From an uncultured Ruminococcus sp. (lineage in GTDB: Bacteria > Bacillota > Clostridia > Oscillospirales > Acutalibacteraceae), in contig CAJODM010000001.1 of NCBI GenBank assembly GCA_905233755.1, positions 1 through 64,000 of the forward strand: a stretch of DNA of 64,000 bases, in the 5' to 3' direction. Every line of letters begins with the position of its first letter. Within the stretch, counting starts at the first letter, position 1. Below are positions 30,965-41,798 of the stretch, one piece after another. Both the position numbers and the translations under genes were made by a program. The notes under the pieces are model-generated. The model had not been told where the DNA came from, ran no database searches, and was given only the letters and a program-made list of their open reading frames with translations.

Positions 30965-31846
30965 TTGGTATCTAACCTACTGGTTCGGATCGACCTGTCC
31001 CGTCGGGACTTCTCAAAGGGACAGCGCAAGATCGCCGAATATATCGAAGAACACTATGACACCGCCGCCTTTATGACCGCCTCAAAGCTCGGCGAGGTCG
31101 TCGGCGTGTCCGAGAGCACCGTGGTGCGGTTTGCCTCTCAGATCGGCTATGAAGGATATCCGTATCTGCAGAAGGCGATGCAGGAGATGATCCGCGACAA
31201 GCTCAACTCTCTGCAGCGCATCGAGGTGACGACCGGCCGCATCGGCGGCGACGTTGTCGAGAGCGTGCTCAACCAGGATATCGACAAGATCCGACGCACG
31301 ATCGAGGAGGTCTCGCGCGAGGACTTTCGGCGAGCGGTCGATGCGATCATCAACGCCGAGAATATCTATATCTTTGGCGTGAAGTCAGCGTCCTATATCG
31401 CCAGCTTCTTCGGGTATTATCTTGACCTTATCTTCGGTAACGTCCATATGCTGAACTCCACCTCGCGCACCACGACATACGAGAAGCTGTTTCGCATTAC
31501 CGAGAAGGACGTGATGATCGGGATCAGCTTTCCGCGCTACTCGACAATGGCGGTCGATGCGATGAGCTTTGCCCATGAAAAGGGCGCGAACGTCATCGCG
31601 ATCACCGACAGCATGATCTCGCCGCTGGTGGCGGATGCCGACGCGGTGCTGCTGGCTCGCAGCGATATCGCCTCGGTCGTCGATACGCTTGTCGCGCCGC
31701 TGAGCTTGATCAACGCGCTGCTGGTCGCGATCGTCATCGAGCGCAAGGAGGAGATCAAGTCGACCTTCAGCGTGCTCGAGCAGGTATGGGTGGATCAGAA
31801 CCTCTATACCGCCGACGCATCTGTCGAAAAAGATGAGAACGCCTAG
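30965..31846 (+). CDS. MurR/RpiR-family transcriptional regulator (HTH plus SIS domain)
   Basis: The 293-residue protein has an N-terminal RpiR helix-turn-helix (LSRRDFSKGQRKIAEYI to VSESTVVRFASQIGYEGYP, about residues 1-77) and a C-terminal SIS sugar-phosphate-binding domain (about 120-265, with YIFGVKSASYIA and ISFPRYSTMAV). It probably responds to a phosphorylated amino sugar or similar ligand. The start is a TTG with a strong AAGGGGGG site and matches the family start; the next ATG would remove most of the DNA-binding domain. It overlaps the following flavoprotein gene by 14 bases. Confidence 0.9.
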   Translation: MVSNLLVRIDLSRRDFSKGQRKIAEYIEEHYDTAAFMTASKLGEVVGVSESTVVRFASQIGYEGYPYLQKAMQEMIRDKLNSLQRIEVTTGRIGGDVVESVLNQDIDKIRRTIEEVSREDFRRAVDAIINAENIYIFGVKSASYIASFFGYYLDLIFGNVHMLNSTSRTTTYEKLFRITEKDVMIGISFPRYSTMAVDAMSFAHEKGANVIAITDSMISPLVADADAVLLARSDIASVVDTLVAPLSLINALLVAIVIERKEEIKSTFSVLEQVWVDQNLYTADASVEKDENA

Positions 31847-33068
31847 GGTCGTCGTCATCGGCGGGGGCGCTGCGGGGCTTATGGCGGCGGGACGTGCCGC
31901 CGAGCTGTCCGCCCGCGTGACCGTGTTCGAGAAGAACGATACTGTCGGCAGAAAGCTGTCGATCACCGGCAAGGGTCGGTGTAACGTCACCAACTTCTGT
32001 GATAACGATACGTTCATCGCGCACCTGACGTCGAACGCGCGGTTCATGTACGGCGCTGTCAGCCGGTTCTCGTGCTATGATACGGTCGATTTCTTCAATC
32101 GGCTCGGCGTCGATACTGTCGTCGAGCGCGGCAACCGTGTGTTTCCCCGTTCCGGCAAGGCGGCGGATATCGTCGACGCGCTCTATGACTATGTCGTGTC
32201 GTCGGGTGGTGAGATCCTCTCTGCTCATGTGAAGGGCATCGACATCGCTGACGGGTGCGTTCGTGGCGTACGGCTGTACAATCGCACGGTCGAATGTGAT
32301 CGGGTCATCGTCGCGACCGGCGGGATGAGCTACCCCTCGACCGGCTCGACCGGCGACGGGTATGCGTTCGCGCGCGCGGCAGGTCATACCGTAACGAAGC
32401 TATTGCCGTCGTTGGTGCCGCTTGTCTCCCGTGCGCCGTTCTGTGCAGAGCTGCAGGGGCTTTCACTGCGGAATATCCGGCTGACGATTGTTGATAATGA
32501 TTCTAATAAAGAAATATACTCGCAGATGGGCGAGCTGCTGTTCACCCATTTTGGCATCTCGGGGCCGCTGGTGCTCTCGGCGAGCGCTCATATGCGCTCG
32601 ATGACGGACGGGCGATATACCGCCGTGATCGACCTCAAACCCGCGCTGACGCCCGAGACACTGGACCGACGGCTGCTGCGCGACTTCTCGGACTATGCGA
32701 ACCGCGATATCGTCAACGCGCTGCGATCCCTGCTGCCAAAGTCGATGATACCGGTGATCCTGCGGCTGTCGGGGATCGACCCGCATACCAAATGCCGCGA
32801 GGTGTCAGTTCTACAGCGGCGGGAGCTGCTGACAACGCTCAAGCAAATCGCGATTCCCGTCAGCGGGTTTCGCCCGCTCAAGGAGGCGATCGTTACCTCG
32901 GGCGGCGTCGCCGTCAGCGAGGTCAACCCGAAGACGATGGAGAGCAAGCTGGTACGCGGGCTGTACTTCTCGGGCGAGGTGCTCGATCTTGACGCCTATA
33001 CCGGAGGATTCAATCTACAGATAGCGTTCTCGACCGGCCGGCTTGCCGGAGAGAACGCCGCACAATAA
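31833..33068 (+). CDS. HI0933-family FAD/NAD(P)-dependent oxidoreductase (YhiN-like)
   Basis: The 411-residue flavoprotein opens with the dinucleotide-binding motif VVIGGGAAGLMAAGRAAEL and has GKGRCNVTNFCDN and TGGMSYPSTGSTGDGYAFA, which mark the HI0933/BaiN family; it ends with a second FAD motif (DAYTGGFNLQIAFSTG). The substrate is unknown for most of this family. It starts inside the regulator gene and is followed after 18 bases by cmk, so it is part of one transcript. Confidence 0.9.
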   Translation: MRTPRVVVIGGGAAGLMAAGRAAELSARVTVFEKNDTVGRKLSITGKGRCNVTNFCDNDTFIAHLTSNARFMYGAVSRFSCYDTVDFFNRLGVDTVVERGNRVFPRSGKAADIVDALYDYVVSSGGEILSAHVKGIDIADGCVRGVRLYNRTVECDRVIVATGGMSYPSTGSTGDGYAFARAAGHTVTKLLPSLVPLVSRAPFCAELQGLSLRNIRLTIVDNDSNKEIYSQMGELLFTHFGISGPLVLSASAHMRSMTDGRYTAVIDLKPALTPETLDRRLLRDFSDYANRDIVNALRSLLPKSMIPVILRLSGIDPHTKCREVSVLQRRELLTTLKQIAIPVSGFRPLKEAIVTSGGVAVSEVNPKTMESKLVRGLYFSGEVLDLDAYTGGFNLQIAFSTGRLAGENAAQ

Positions 33069-33086
33069 ACGATAAGGGGTACTGCT

Positions 33087-33755
33087 ATGTCTGTCGCTAT
33101 CGCTATCGACGGGCCCGCCGGTGCGGGCAAGTCGACCATCGCCAAACTCGCCGCGTCAACGCTGGGGTTCATCTATGTGGACACCGGCGCGCTGTACCGC
33201 GCTATCGGGCTGTCTGCTATCAGGCGCGGCTATACTAAGGAGCATACCGAACAGATCGTTGCTATGCTCGATCTGATCACGGTCGAGCTCTCCTTCAACG
33301 CGGATCATGAGCAGATCGTCCTCCTCAACGGCGAGGATGTCACGGGGTTGATCCGCACGCCCGAGATCTCGATGATGGCGTCGGCGGTCTCGGCGATACC
33401 GGCGGTCAGGGCGTATCTGCTCGAGCTGCAGCGCAGCATTGCCCGCACGAACAACGTCATCATGGACGGGCGGGATATCGGTACGGTCGTGCTGCCGGAT
33501 GCTCAGCTCAAGATTTTCCTCACGGCGTCGCCCGAGTGCCGCGCGCGCCGCCGCTATGACGAGCTGGTCGAGAAGGGGATGGACGTGGTATTCGACGATG
33601 TGCTGCGGGATGTTGTCGACCGCGACTATGCCGACTCGCACCGCGCGATCGCGCCGCTGAAACCGGCCGAGGGTGCGATCTTGGTTGATACGTCGGGCGA
33701 GACGCTCGATCAATCGGTGCAGAAATTACTAAAGATCATGAGGGAACATCTATGA
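33087..33755 (+). CDS. cmk: Cytidylate kinase
   Basis: Phosphorylates CMP and dCMP. The 222-residue protein has the P-loop GPAGAGKSTIAK, the CMP-binding YVDTGALYRAIGL and the MDGRDIGTVVLPDA segment. The cmk-plsC-ispH-S1 order is conserved in Clostridia. It ends in an ATGA overlap with plsC. Confidence 0.96.
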   Translation: MSVAIAIDGPAGAGKSTIAKLAASTLGFIYVDTGALYRAIGLSAIRRGYTKEHTEQIVAMLDLITVELSFNADHEQIVLLNGEDVTGLIRTPEISMMASAVSAIPAVRAYLLELQRSIARTNNVIMDGRDIGTVVLPDAQLKIFLTASPECRARRRYDELVEKGMDVVFDDVLRDVVDRDYADSHRAIAPLKPAEGAILVDTSGETLDQSVQKLLKIMREHL

Positions 33756-34363
33756 GTAAAAAATCCAACAAGGGCTCGCTGTTCTACCGCTTTGTCCGCG
33801 CGAGCGGGATCCCGTTTTTCAAGATTCGTTATCGGCTCAAGTACGTCGGGCGGGAGAACGTCCCCACGGAAGGCGCGTATATCCTCGCTTCGAACCACCG
33901 CAACTCCACCGACCCGATCGTCATCGCCATCGGCATCCGCCGCCAGGTGATGTTCATGGCGAAGGCAGAGCTGTTCGAGAACCGGTTCGTCAACTGGTTT
34001 CTCTCCCATCTCGGTGCGTTCCCCGTCGATAGGGGAAAGGGTGATATGGGCGCGATCCGTCATTTTGAACAGGTGCTGCAGGACGGCTATCTGATGGGGA
34101 TATTCATCGAGGGCACCCGCAGCAAGACCGACGAGTTCCTCAAGCCGAAGAACGGCGTCTCTCTGATCGCCTATAACACAAAGACCCCCGTCATCCCCGT
34201 CTGTATCACCACGGTCAAGAAGCGCAAGGTCATCCACTTCGGAGAGCCGTTGTCGCTCAGTGAGATGGGGCTTGAGAACGGCGGCGCGCGCGAGTTTCGC
34301 ATTGCCAGCCGCACCATCATGGATCATATCAAGGCGTTGCGTGCCGAGGACCTCTCGGTATGA
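33752..34363 (+). CDS. plsC: 1-acyl-sn-glycerol-3-phosphate acyltransferase
   Basis: Makes phosphatidic acid for membrane lipids. The 203-residue protein has the acyltransferase motif NHRNSTDP (H-x4-D), the FMAKAELF and GAFPVDRGKGD (block II) segments and the FIEGTRSKT block III. There is no long N-terminal membrane domain, common for short PlsC. Overlaps both neighbours by four bases. Confidence 0.92.
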   Translation: MSKKSNKGSLFYRFVRASGIPFFKIRYRLKYVGRENVPTEGAYILASNHRNSTDPIVIAIGIRRQVMFMAKAELFENRFVNWFLSHLGAFPVDRGKGDMGAIRHFEQVLQDGYLMGIFIEGTRSKTDEFLKPKNGVSLIAYNTKTPVIPVCITTVKKRKVIHFGEPLSLSEMGLENGGAREFRIASRTIMDHIKALRAEDLSV

Positions 34364-36531
34364 AGATCACGGTCGCCGATGCCGCGGGATTCTGCTTTGG
34401 AGTGAACCGCGCGGTGAACATCGCCTATGATTTGGCGAAAAGCGGCGGGCACGGCTGTACCCTCGGACCCATCATCCACAACAAGGAGATGGTAGAGGAG
34501 CTGCGGCTGCTCGGGGTGGCGCCGGTCGATACGGTCGACGAGGCGTCGGCCTACAGCCCGGTGATTATCCGCTCGCACGGCGTCACCGCGTCGGTGCTCG
34601 AGGAGCTATCTGAAAAAGGGATCGAGGTGATCGACGCGACCTGTCCGTTCGTCTCTAAGATCCACACGATTGTGTCACAGAACAGTGCGGACGGCACGCT
34701 CATCCTCATCGCCGGCGATGCTGAACATCCCGAGGTCGAGGGGATCATGAGCCATGTCAAGGGCGATTGTTTCACCTTCAAAGACGAGATCGAGCTGTCG
34801 GAATTGCTCTCTAAAATTCCGATAGAGAATTATAACGGCGTTTGTGTGGTTGCGCAGACAACATTCGACAAAGAAATTTGGAAAAAATGTTTAGAAAATC
34901 TCAAAAAAGTATATACAAACGCCAAAATTTTTGATACAATATGTAATGCTACGTCAAAGCGTCAGACCCACGCGAAGAAGCTGTCTGAACTCTGTGACGG
35001 GATGATCGTCATCGGCGATCGCTCCAGCTCCAATACCGCGAAGCTCTACCATATCTGCATGCGGAGCTGTGAGAACACGATGTTGATCGAGACCGCTGCG
35101 GAGCTTGATCTCTCCCGCGTGCGCGGATGCCGGCACGTCGGCATAACAGCGGGTGCTTCTACACCCGACAGGATTATAAAGGAGGTACTGGATATCATGG
35201 CTGAAGAAATCAGATCCGGTGTAACAGAAAACGAGAATTTTGAGGAGATGTTAGAAGAATCCCTCAAAAGTTTAAATACAAACGAAAGGGTAACCGGTAC
35301 GGTTGCGAGTATCACTCCCAACGAAGTGTACGTAGAGGTTGACGGCAGGAAGCAGACCGGATTCATCCCGATGGATGAGCTGTCCGCGATCCCGATCACC
35401 AGCGCCGAAGAGGTCGTCAACGTCGGCGACCGCATCGAGCTTTTGATCATGAAGACCAACGACGTCGAGGGCACTATCATGCTCTCCAAGCGCAGAGTTG
35501 ATGCCCAGAAGGGCTACGAGGAGCTCGAGAAGGCATATGAGGACAAGACCGTGCTCACCGGCACCGTCACAGAGGTCGTCAACGGCGGCGTCATCGTCGT
35601 AGCCAACGATATCCGCGTCTTCATCCCCGCGTCCCAGGCGTCTATCGAACGCGACGCGAACCTCGAGGAGCTCAAGGGTCAGGAGGTCCAGTTCCGCCTG
35701 ATCGAGATGTCCCAGCGCGGCAGAAGGAGGAAGATCATCGGCTCCATCAAGTCGGTGCTCCGCGACGAGTTCTCCAAGCTGCGCGCGGCATTCTGGGAGA
35801 ACGCCGAGGTCGGCAACACCTATACCGGCACCGTCCGCACCCTGACTTCCTACGGCGCGTTCGTCGATATCGGCGGCATCACCGGTATGATCCATATCTC
35901 CGAGCTGTCGTGGCTGAGGATCAAGCACCCGAGCGAGGTCGTCAACGTCGGCGACACCGTCGAGGTCTATATCAAGGATATCAACCGCGAGACCAAGAAG
36001 ATCTCGCTTGGCTATAAGAAGACCGAGGATAACCCGTGGCTCATCCTCGAGCAGCAGTATCCGGTCGGCACCGTTGTAACAGCGAAGGTTGTCGGGTTGA
36101 CGACGTTCGGCGCGTTCGCCAACATCATCCCCGGGATCGACGGTCTGATCCATATCTCTCAGATCTCCAACAAGCGCATCGAGAAGCCCTCGGATGAGCT
36201 CAAGGTCGGCGACGTTGTACAGGCGAAGATCATCGGCATCGACTTTGAGCGCAAGAGAGTCAGCTTATCGGTTCGTGCGCTGCTGCCCGATCCGGTTGCC
36301 GATATCGAGCCAGACGACGAGCCCGAGTCCGATGAGGATGAGGTTGTCGCGGTCATCGAGCCCGATGCCGCTCCGGTGATCACGCTCGCCGACGAAGAGC
36401 CCGACGAGGCGGTTATCGCAGAGGCGCCTGTTGAGGAAGCACCTGTTGAGGAAGCGCCTGCTGAGGAAGCGCCTGCTGAGGAAGCTCCTGTCGAAGAGCC
36501 CGCTCCCGAAGCGGCAGCCGACGCTGAATAA
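34360..36531 (+). CDS. ispH: IspH-S1 fusion: HMBPP reductase joined to four S1 RNA-binding domains
   Basis: A 723-residue fusion. Residues 1-282 are IspH, the last enzyme of the MEP isoprenoid pathway, with iron-sulphur cysteines 12, 95 and 195, Glu126 (HPEVEG) and conserved His 40 and 123. Residues about 308-635 hold four S1 domains (for example TGTVRTLTSYGAFVDIGG and VGLTTFGAFANIIPGIDGLI), as in ribosomal protein S1. The tail (about 636-723) is acidic and carries five APVEE-like repeats. The fusion is known from Clostridia. Codons for residues about 146-200 (34797-34960) are AT-rich, unlike the rest, but the frame and motifs are intact. Confidence 0.95.
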   Translation: MKITVADAAGFCFGVNRAVNIAYDLAKSGGHGCTLGPIIHNKEMVEELRLLGVAPVDTVDEASAYSPVIIRSHGVTASVLEELSEKGIEVIDATCPFVSKIHTIVSQNSADGTLILIAGDAEHPEVEGIMSHVKGDCFTFKDEIELSELLSKIPIENYNGVCVVAQTTFDKEIWKKCLENLKKVYTNAKIFDTICNATSKRQTHAKKLSELCDGMIVIGDRSSSNTAKLYHICMRSCENTMLIETAAELDLSRVRGCRHVGITAGASTPDRIIKEVLDIMAEEIRSGVTENENFEEMLEESLKSLNTNERVTGTVASITPNEVYVEVDGRKQTGFIPMDELSAIPITSAEEVVNVGDRIELLIMKTNDVEGTIMLSKRRVDAQKGYEELEKAYEDKTVLTGTVTEVVNGGVIVVANDIRVFIPASQASIERDANLEELKGQEVQFRLIEMSQRGRRRKIIGSIKSVLRDEFSKLRAAFWENAEVGNTYTGTVRTLTSYGAFVDIGGITGMIHISELSWLRIKHPSEVVNVGDTVEVYIKDINRETKKISLGYKKTEDNPWLILEQQYPVGTVVTAKVVGLTTFGAFANIIPGIDGLIHISQISNKRIEKPSDELKVGDVVQAKIIGIDFERKRVSLSVRALLPDPVADIEPDDEPESDEDEVVAVIEPDAAPVITLADEEPDEAVIAEAPVEEAPVEEAPAEEAPAEEAPVEEPAPEAAADAE
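36424..36498 (+). repeat. Five tandem 15-base coding repeats in ispH-S1
   Basis: Five consecutive 15-base units, each encoding A-P-V/A-E-E, start at 36424, 36439, 36454, 36469 and 36484. The middle units differ at one or two bases, the last more. The copy number could vary between strains without breaking the frame. Confidence 0.8.
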
Positions 36532-36542
36532 TCCAACATTTT

Positions 36543-36577
36543 TCGGGCACCGATAACCTTGGTGCCCGATTTTTTTT
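36543..36577 (+). terminator. Terminator after ispH-S1
   Basis: TCGGGCACC (36543-36551) pairs with GGTGCCCGA (36561-36569), followed by eight T. No promoter is evident between it and the next gene 20 bases on, so that gene must depend on readthrough or an unseen promoter. Confidence 0.85.
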
Positions 36578-36596
36578 ACAGATGGTAGGGGATAGT

Positions 36597-37148
36597 ATGG
36601 AGAACGAGATCACAAGAGACGCCCGCAACGTCTTCTTACAACTGATTGACGAAAGCAAACTCTCGGCGGGATCGGTGGTGGTGCTCGGCTGTTCGACCAG
36701 CGAGGTCGGCGGCAGCCGTATCGGCACCTCGTCGAGTATGGAGATCGCCGCATGGATCTATGACGGGTTCTATGATATGCTCAAGGACAAGGGCATCTAC
36801 CTGGCTGCCCAGTGCTGTGAGCACCTGAACCGCGCGCTCGTCATCGAGCGACAGCTTGCCAACCGATTGCAGCTCGATATTGTGAACGCGGTGCCTCAGC
36901 CCAAGGCGGGCGGCAGCAGCGCGACCACCGCCTACAGCCGGATGGACGATCCTGTGCTCGTGGAGCATATCCGCGCCGACGCGGGGGTTGATATCGGCGG
37001 GACGATGATTGGTATGCACCTGAAGGAGACCGCCGTGCCGCTGCGCCTGCCGCAGAAGAAGATCGGCGACGCATTTGTCGCCGCAGCGCGCACAAGAGCG
37101 AAGTTCATCGGCGGCGCGCGCGCCGTCTATGACGAGAATCTGCTGTGA
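36597..37148 (+). CDS. UPF0340/TIGR01440 family protein (YwlG-like)
   Basis: A 183-residue protein of the conserved YwlG family, function unknown. Recognisable parts are VVVLGCSTSEVGGSRIGTSSS near the N-terminus, LAAQCCEHLNRALVIE and the AVPQPKAGGS segment. I chose the ATG at 36597 (AGGGGAT upstream) over the in-frame ATG at 36582. It is followed closely by the HD-domain gene and ligA. Confidence 0.85.
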   Translation: MENEITRDARNVFLQLIDESKLSAGSVVVLGCSTSEVGGSRIGTSSSMEIAAWIYDGFYDMLKDKGIYLAAQCCEHLNRALVIERQLANRLQLDIVNAVPQPKAGGSSATTAYSRMDDPVLVEHIRADAGVDIGGTMIGMHLKETAVPLRLPQKKIGDAFVAAARTRAKFIGGARAVYDENLL

Positions 37149-37162
37149 GGTGACGTGAAGAT

Positions 37163-39725
<2,563 letters not shown>

Positions 39726-39740
39726 GATAGCATATTATCG

Positions 39741-39775
39741 TAACCCCTGTGTTTGGCACAGGGGTTATATTTTTT
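39741..39775 (+). terminator. Terminator of ligA
   Basis: TAACCCCTGTG pairs perfectly with CACAGGGGTTA (39741-39751 with 39757-39767, loop of five) and is followed by six T. Its tail overlaps the likely -35 element of the spoIIIA promoter. Confidence 0.85.
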
Positions 39776-39793
39776 GCCTTGTCCACATAGGAT
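39767..39793 (+). promoter_or_regulatory. Candidate SigmaE promoter of the spoIIIA operon
   Basis: ATATT (39767-39771), 14 bases, then CATAGGAT (39786-39793) fits the SigmaE pattern (ATATT, 14-15 bases, CATACA-T) at most positions. spoIIIA is driven by SigmaE in spore formers. The start codon at 39816 is 22 bases downstream. Confidence 0.45.
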
Positions 39794-39815
39794 GGTGTAT
39801 CGGAGGTCGAAAACT

Positions 39816-40739
39816 ATGGATGAAAAAAGGTTCCTATCCGCGCTCGCTCCGCTGACAAAGGAGCTGCAAACGATGTTATATACACACCGATCCCGTATTG
39901 AGGACACCGTCTATGAGATTACGCTGCGGCGCGACAAGCCGGTCTGTATCGAGACATCATCGGGTCGTGTGTATCTAACCGAGAACGGATGTCTGACCGA
40001 TACATACAGCTCTCAGCCGATGACGGTAGCAGACAAGGAGATGCTCGCCGAGGTGTTCGAGAACATCTGTGACTACTCGGTCTACTCGCGCCAGCGCGAG
40101 ATCAATAACGGGTATATCACCATTGACGGCGGCCACAGGGTCGGGATCTGCGGTACGGCGGTGGTCCAGGACGGCCATATCGTGAATATCAAGAACCTAA
40201 GCTCCATGAGCATCCGCATCCACCGCGAGATCATCGGATGCAGCGACGAGCTGATTGCGCGTATTGACATGAGTGGCGGGGTGTTGCTGTGCGGCGCGCC
40301 GTCCAGCGGCAAGACCACCCTGATCCGCGATATTGCACGCACGATGTCGGCACATCATCGCGTCAGCGTGATCGACGAGCGAAACGAGCTGTCCGCTACC
40401 GTGCGCGGGGTCGCCCAGAACGATCTTGGGATGTGCGACGTCTTTGTCGGTTATCCAAAGCGCGAGGGCATGCTGCAGGCGGTGCGCTCGATGTCGCCGC
40501 ACTACATCATCTGTGACGAGCTGGGGAACGAGGAGGACAACGCCGCTGTACGCTACTGCGGCAACGCAGGATGCGCGATGATCGCGTCACTGCATACCGA
40601 CTCGCCCGATCGGCTGCGACACAAGAGCATCTTTCATCATCTGATTCAGGAGCGGATGTTCGGCACCGTCGTCTTTCTGTGGGGACGCGAGCGCGTCGGT
40701 GTGATCCGCGACGTGCTTTCGGTCGATGCGCTATGCTGA
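39816..40739 (+). CDS. spoIIIAA: Stage III sporulation ATPase SpoIIIAA
   Basis: Cytosolic secretion-type ATPase of the SpoIIIA-SpoIIQ feeding-tube complex, made in the mother cell. The 307-residue protein has Walker A GAPSSGKTTLI (about 160-170), the Walker-B-like HYIICDELG, and the preceding family block YSVYSRQREINNGYIT. CGGAGG precedes the ATG at 39816; an in-frame 39753 falls within the terminator. It heads the eight-gene operon. Confidence 0.95.
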   Translation: MDEKRFLSALAPLTKELQTMLYTHRSRIEDTVYEITLRRDKPVCIETSSGRVYLTENGCLTDTYSSQPMTVADKEMLAEVFENICDYSVYSRQREINNGYITIDGGHRVGICGTAVVQDGHIVNIKNLSSMSIRIHREIIGCSDELIARIDMSGGVLLCGAPSSGKTTLIRDIARTMSAHHRVSVIDERNELSATVRGVAQNDLGMCDVFVGYPKREGMLQAVRSMSPHYIICDELGNEEDNAAVRYCGNAGCAMIASLHTDSPDRLRHKSIFHHLIQERMFGTVVFLWGRERVGVIRDVLSVDALC

Positions 40740-41200
40740 AGATACTGTTGTGTGCCGCTCTGTTGATCTGTACGACGCTGCTCGGCAACTACTACGCATC
40801 GCGCCTGTCACAGCGGCGGCAGGTGCTCAGTGATTATATCAATCTTCTGATGGTGGTCGAGAACCGCATCCGCTATACCCGCTCGCCGCTGTACGAGGTG
40901 TTCGGCGATAACTTCGCGTCCTATCCGTTCAGCGAGAGTGAACCGTTCTCCCAACAGTTTCACACGATGGCGGATCGCTACCGGCAAATCCTGACGAAAG
41001 AGGACCTGCGGATCCTGTATGACTACGGCGACGGGATCGGCTCGGCGGACGAGGAGAGCGGGCGCGACCTCACCCACATGACGGTCGCGCTGCTGAAAGC
41101 TCACCTTGAGCACGCCGAACAAGAGATAACGAAGAAGAGCAGAATGTACCGAGCGCTGGGATTCTCGGCGGGGATGACGCTGGCGCTGCTGGTGATATAA
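40733..41200 (+). CDS. spoIIIAB: Stage III sporulation protein SpoIIIAB
   Basis: A 155-residue membrane protein with an N-terminal helix (MLKILLCAALLICTTLLGNY), a cytosolic or periplasmic helical domain and a C-terminal hydrophobic stretch (YRALGFSAGMTLALLVI), the typical AB layout. It overlaps spoIIIAA by seven bases; the ATG at 40733 fits the family start, while the earlier in-frame ATG lies deep within spoIIIAA. Confidence 0.92.
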   Translation: MLKILLCAALLICTTLLGNYYASRLSQRRQVLSDYINLLMVVENRIRYTRSPLYEVFGDNFASYPFSESEPFSQQFHTMADRYRQILTKEDLRILYDYGDGIGSADEESGRDLTHMTVALLKAHLEHAEQEITKKSRMYRALGFSAGMTLALLVI

Positions 41201-41213
41201 CAGGGATGACGCT

Positions 41214-41408
41214 ATGGATATTGATATGATATTTAAGATAGCGGCGATCGGTATTATCGTCGCGATCCTCAACCAGCTGCTGGTGCGCAGCGGCCGTGAG
41301 GAACAGGCGCTGTTGACGACCATCGCGGGGCTGGTGGTCGCGCTGATGATGATCATCTCTCAGATCAGCGAGCTGTTCACCACCGTGAAGAACACCTTCG
41401 GGCTATGA
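41214..41408 (+). CDS. spoIIIAC: Stage III sporulation protein SpoIIIAC
   Basis: A 64-residue protein of two membrane helices (IFKIAAIGIIVAILNQLLV and LTTIAGLVVALMMII) joined by a short loop with SGREEQ. The length equals the family (about 66). ATGA overlap with spoIIIAD. Confidence 0.93.
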   Translation: MDIDMIFKIAAIGIIVAILNQLLVRSGREEQALLTTIAGLVVALMMIISQISELFTTVKNTFGL

Positions 41409-41794
41409 ACATCGCGGCGTTATGTGCAGTGGGGGTAGTGGCGTCGGTGCTGGCGATCGCGCTGCGCCGTGAGAACCCCGAGACCGCCCTAATGATATCG
41501 CTCGGCGCGGGGGCGATGATCCTGCTCGGCGGTCTGCGGTTGTTCCTATCGGGGTATAACCGGTTGTCGGTGCTGCTCGCTCAGACCGGTATCAGCTACG
41601 AGTACATCCTCGTGCTATTAAAGGTGTTGGGGATCTGCTTTTTGACCGAGTTCTCGTGTGACTGTGCGCATGAGGCGGGGATGGACGCGCTGTGCTCGAA
41701 CCTATCGCTATCGGGAAAGATCCTCGTGATTGTGACAGCGTTGCCGCTGTTCTCATCGGTGCTGGAGCTTGTAAGGACGTTGACAGGAGGTTGA
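41405..41794 (+). CDS. spoIIIAD: Stage III sporulation protein SpoIIIAD
   Basis: A 129-residue membrane protein, with several hydrophobic helices and the family segment LLKVLGICFLTEFSCDCAHEAG followed by ALCSNLSLSGKILVI. Its length matches the family. It lies between AC and AE as in all spore formers. Confidence 0.94.
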   Translation: MNIAALCAVGVVASVLAIALRRENPETALMISLGAGAMILLGGLRLFLSGYNRLSVLLAQTGISYEYILVLLKVLGICFLTEFSCDCAHEAGMDALCSNLSLSGKILVIVTALPLFSSVLELVRTLTGG

Positions 41795-41798
41795 ATGG

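Noticed and set aside
36159..36539. Serine/alanine/glycine-rich minus-strand frame over the IspH-S1 tail
   Set aside because: Its low-complexity repeats are only the complement of the APVEE coding repeats.
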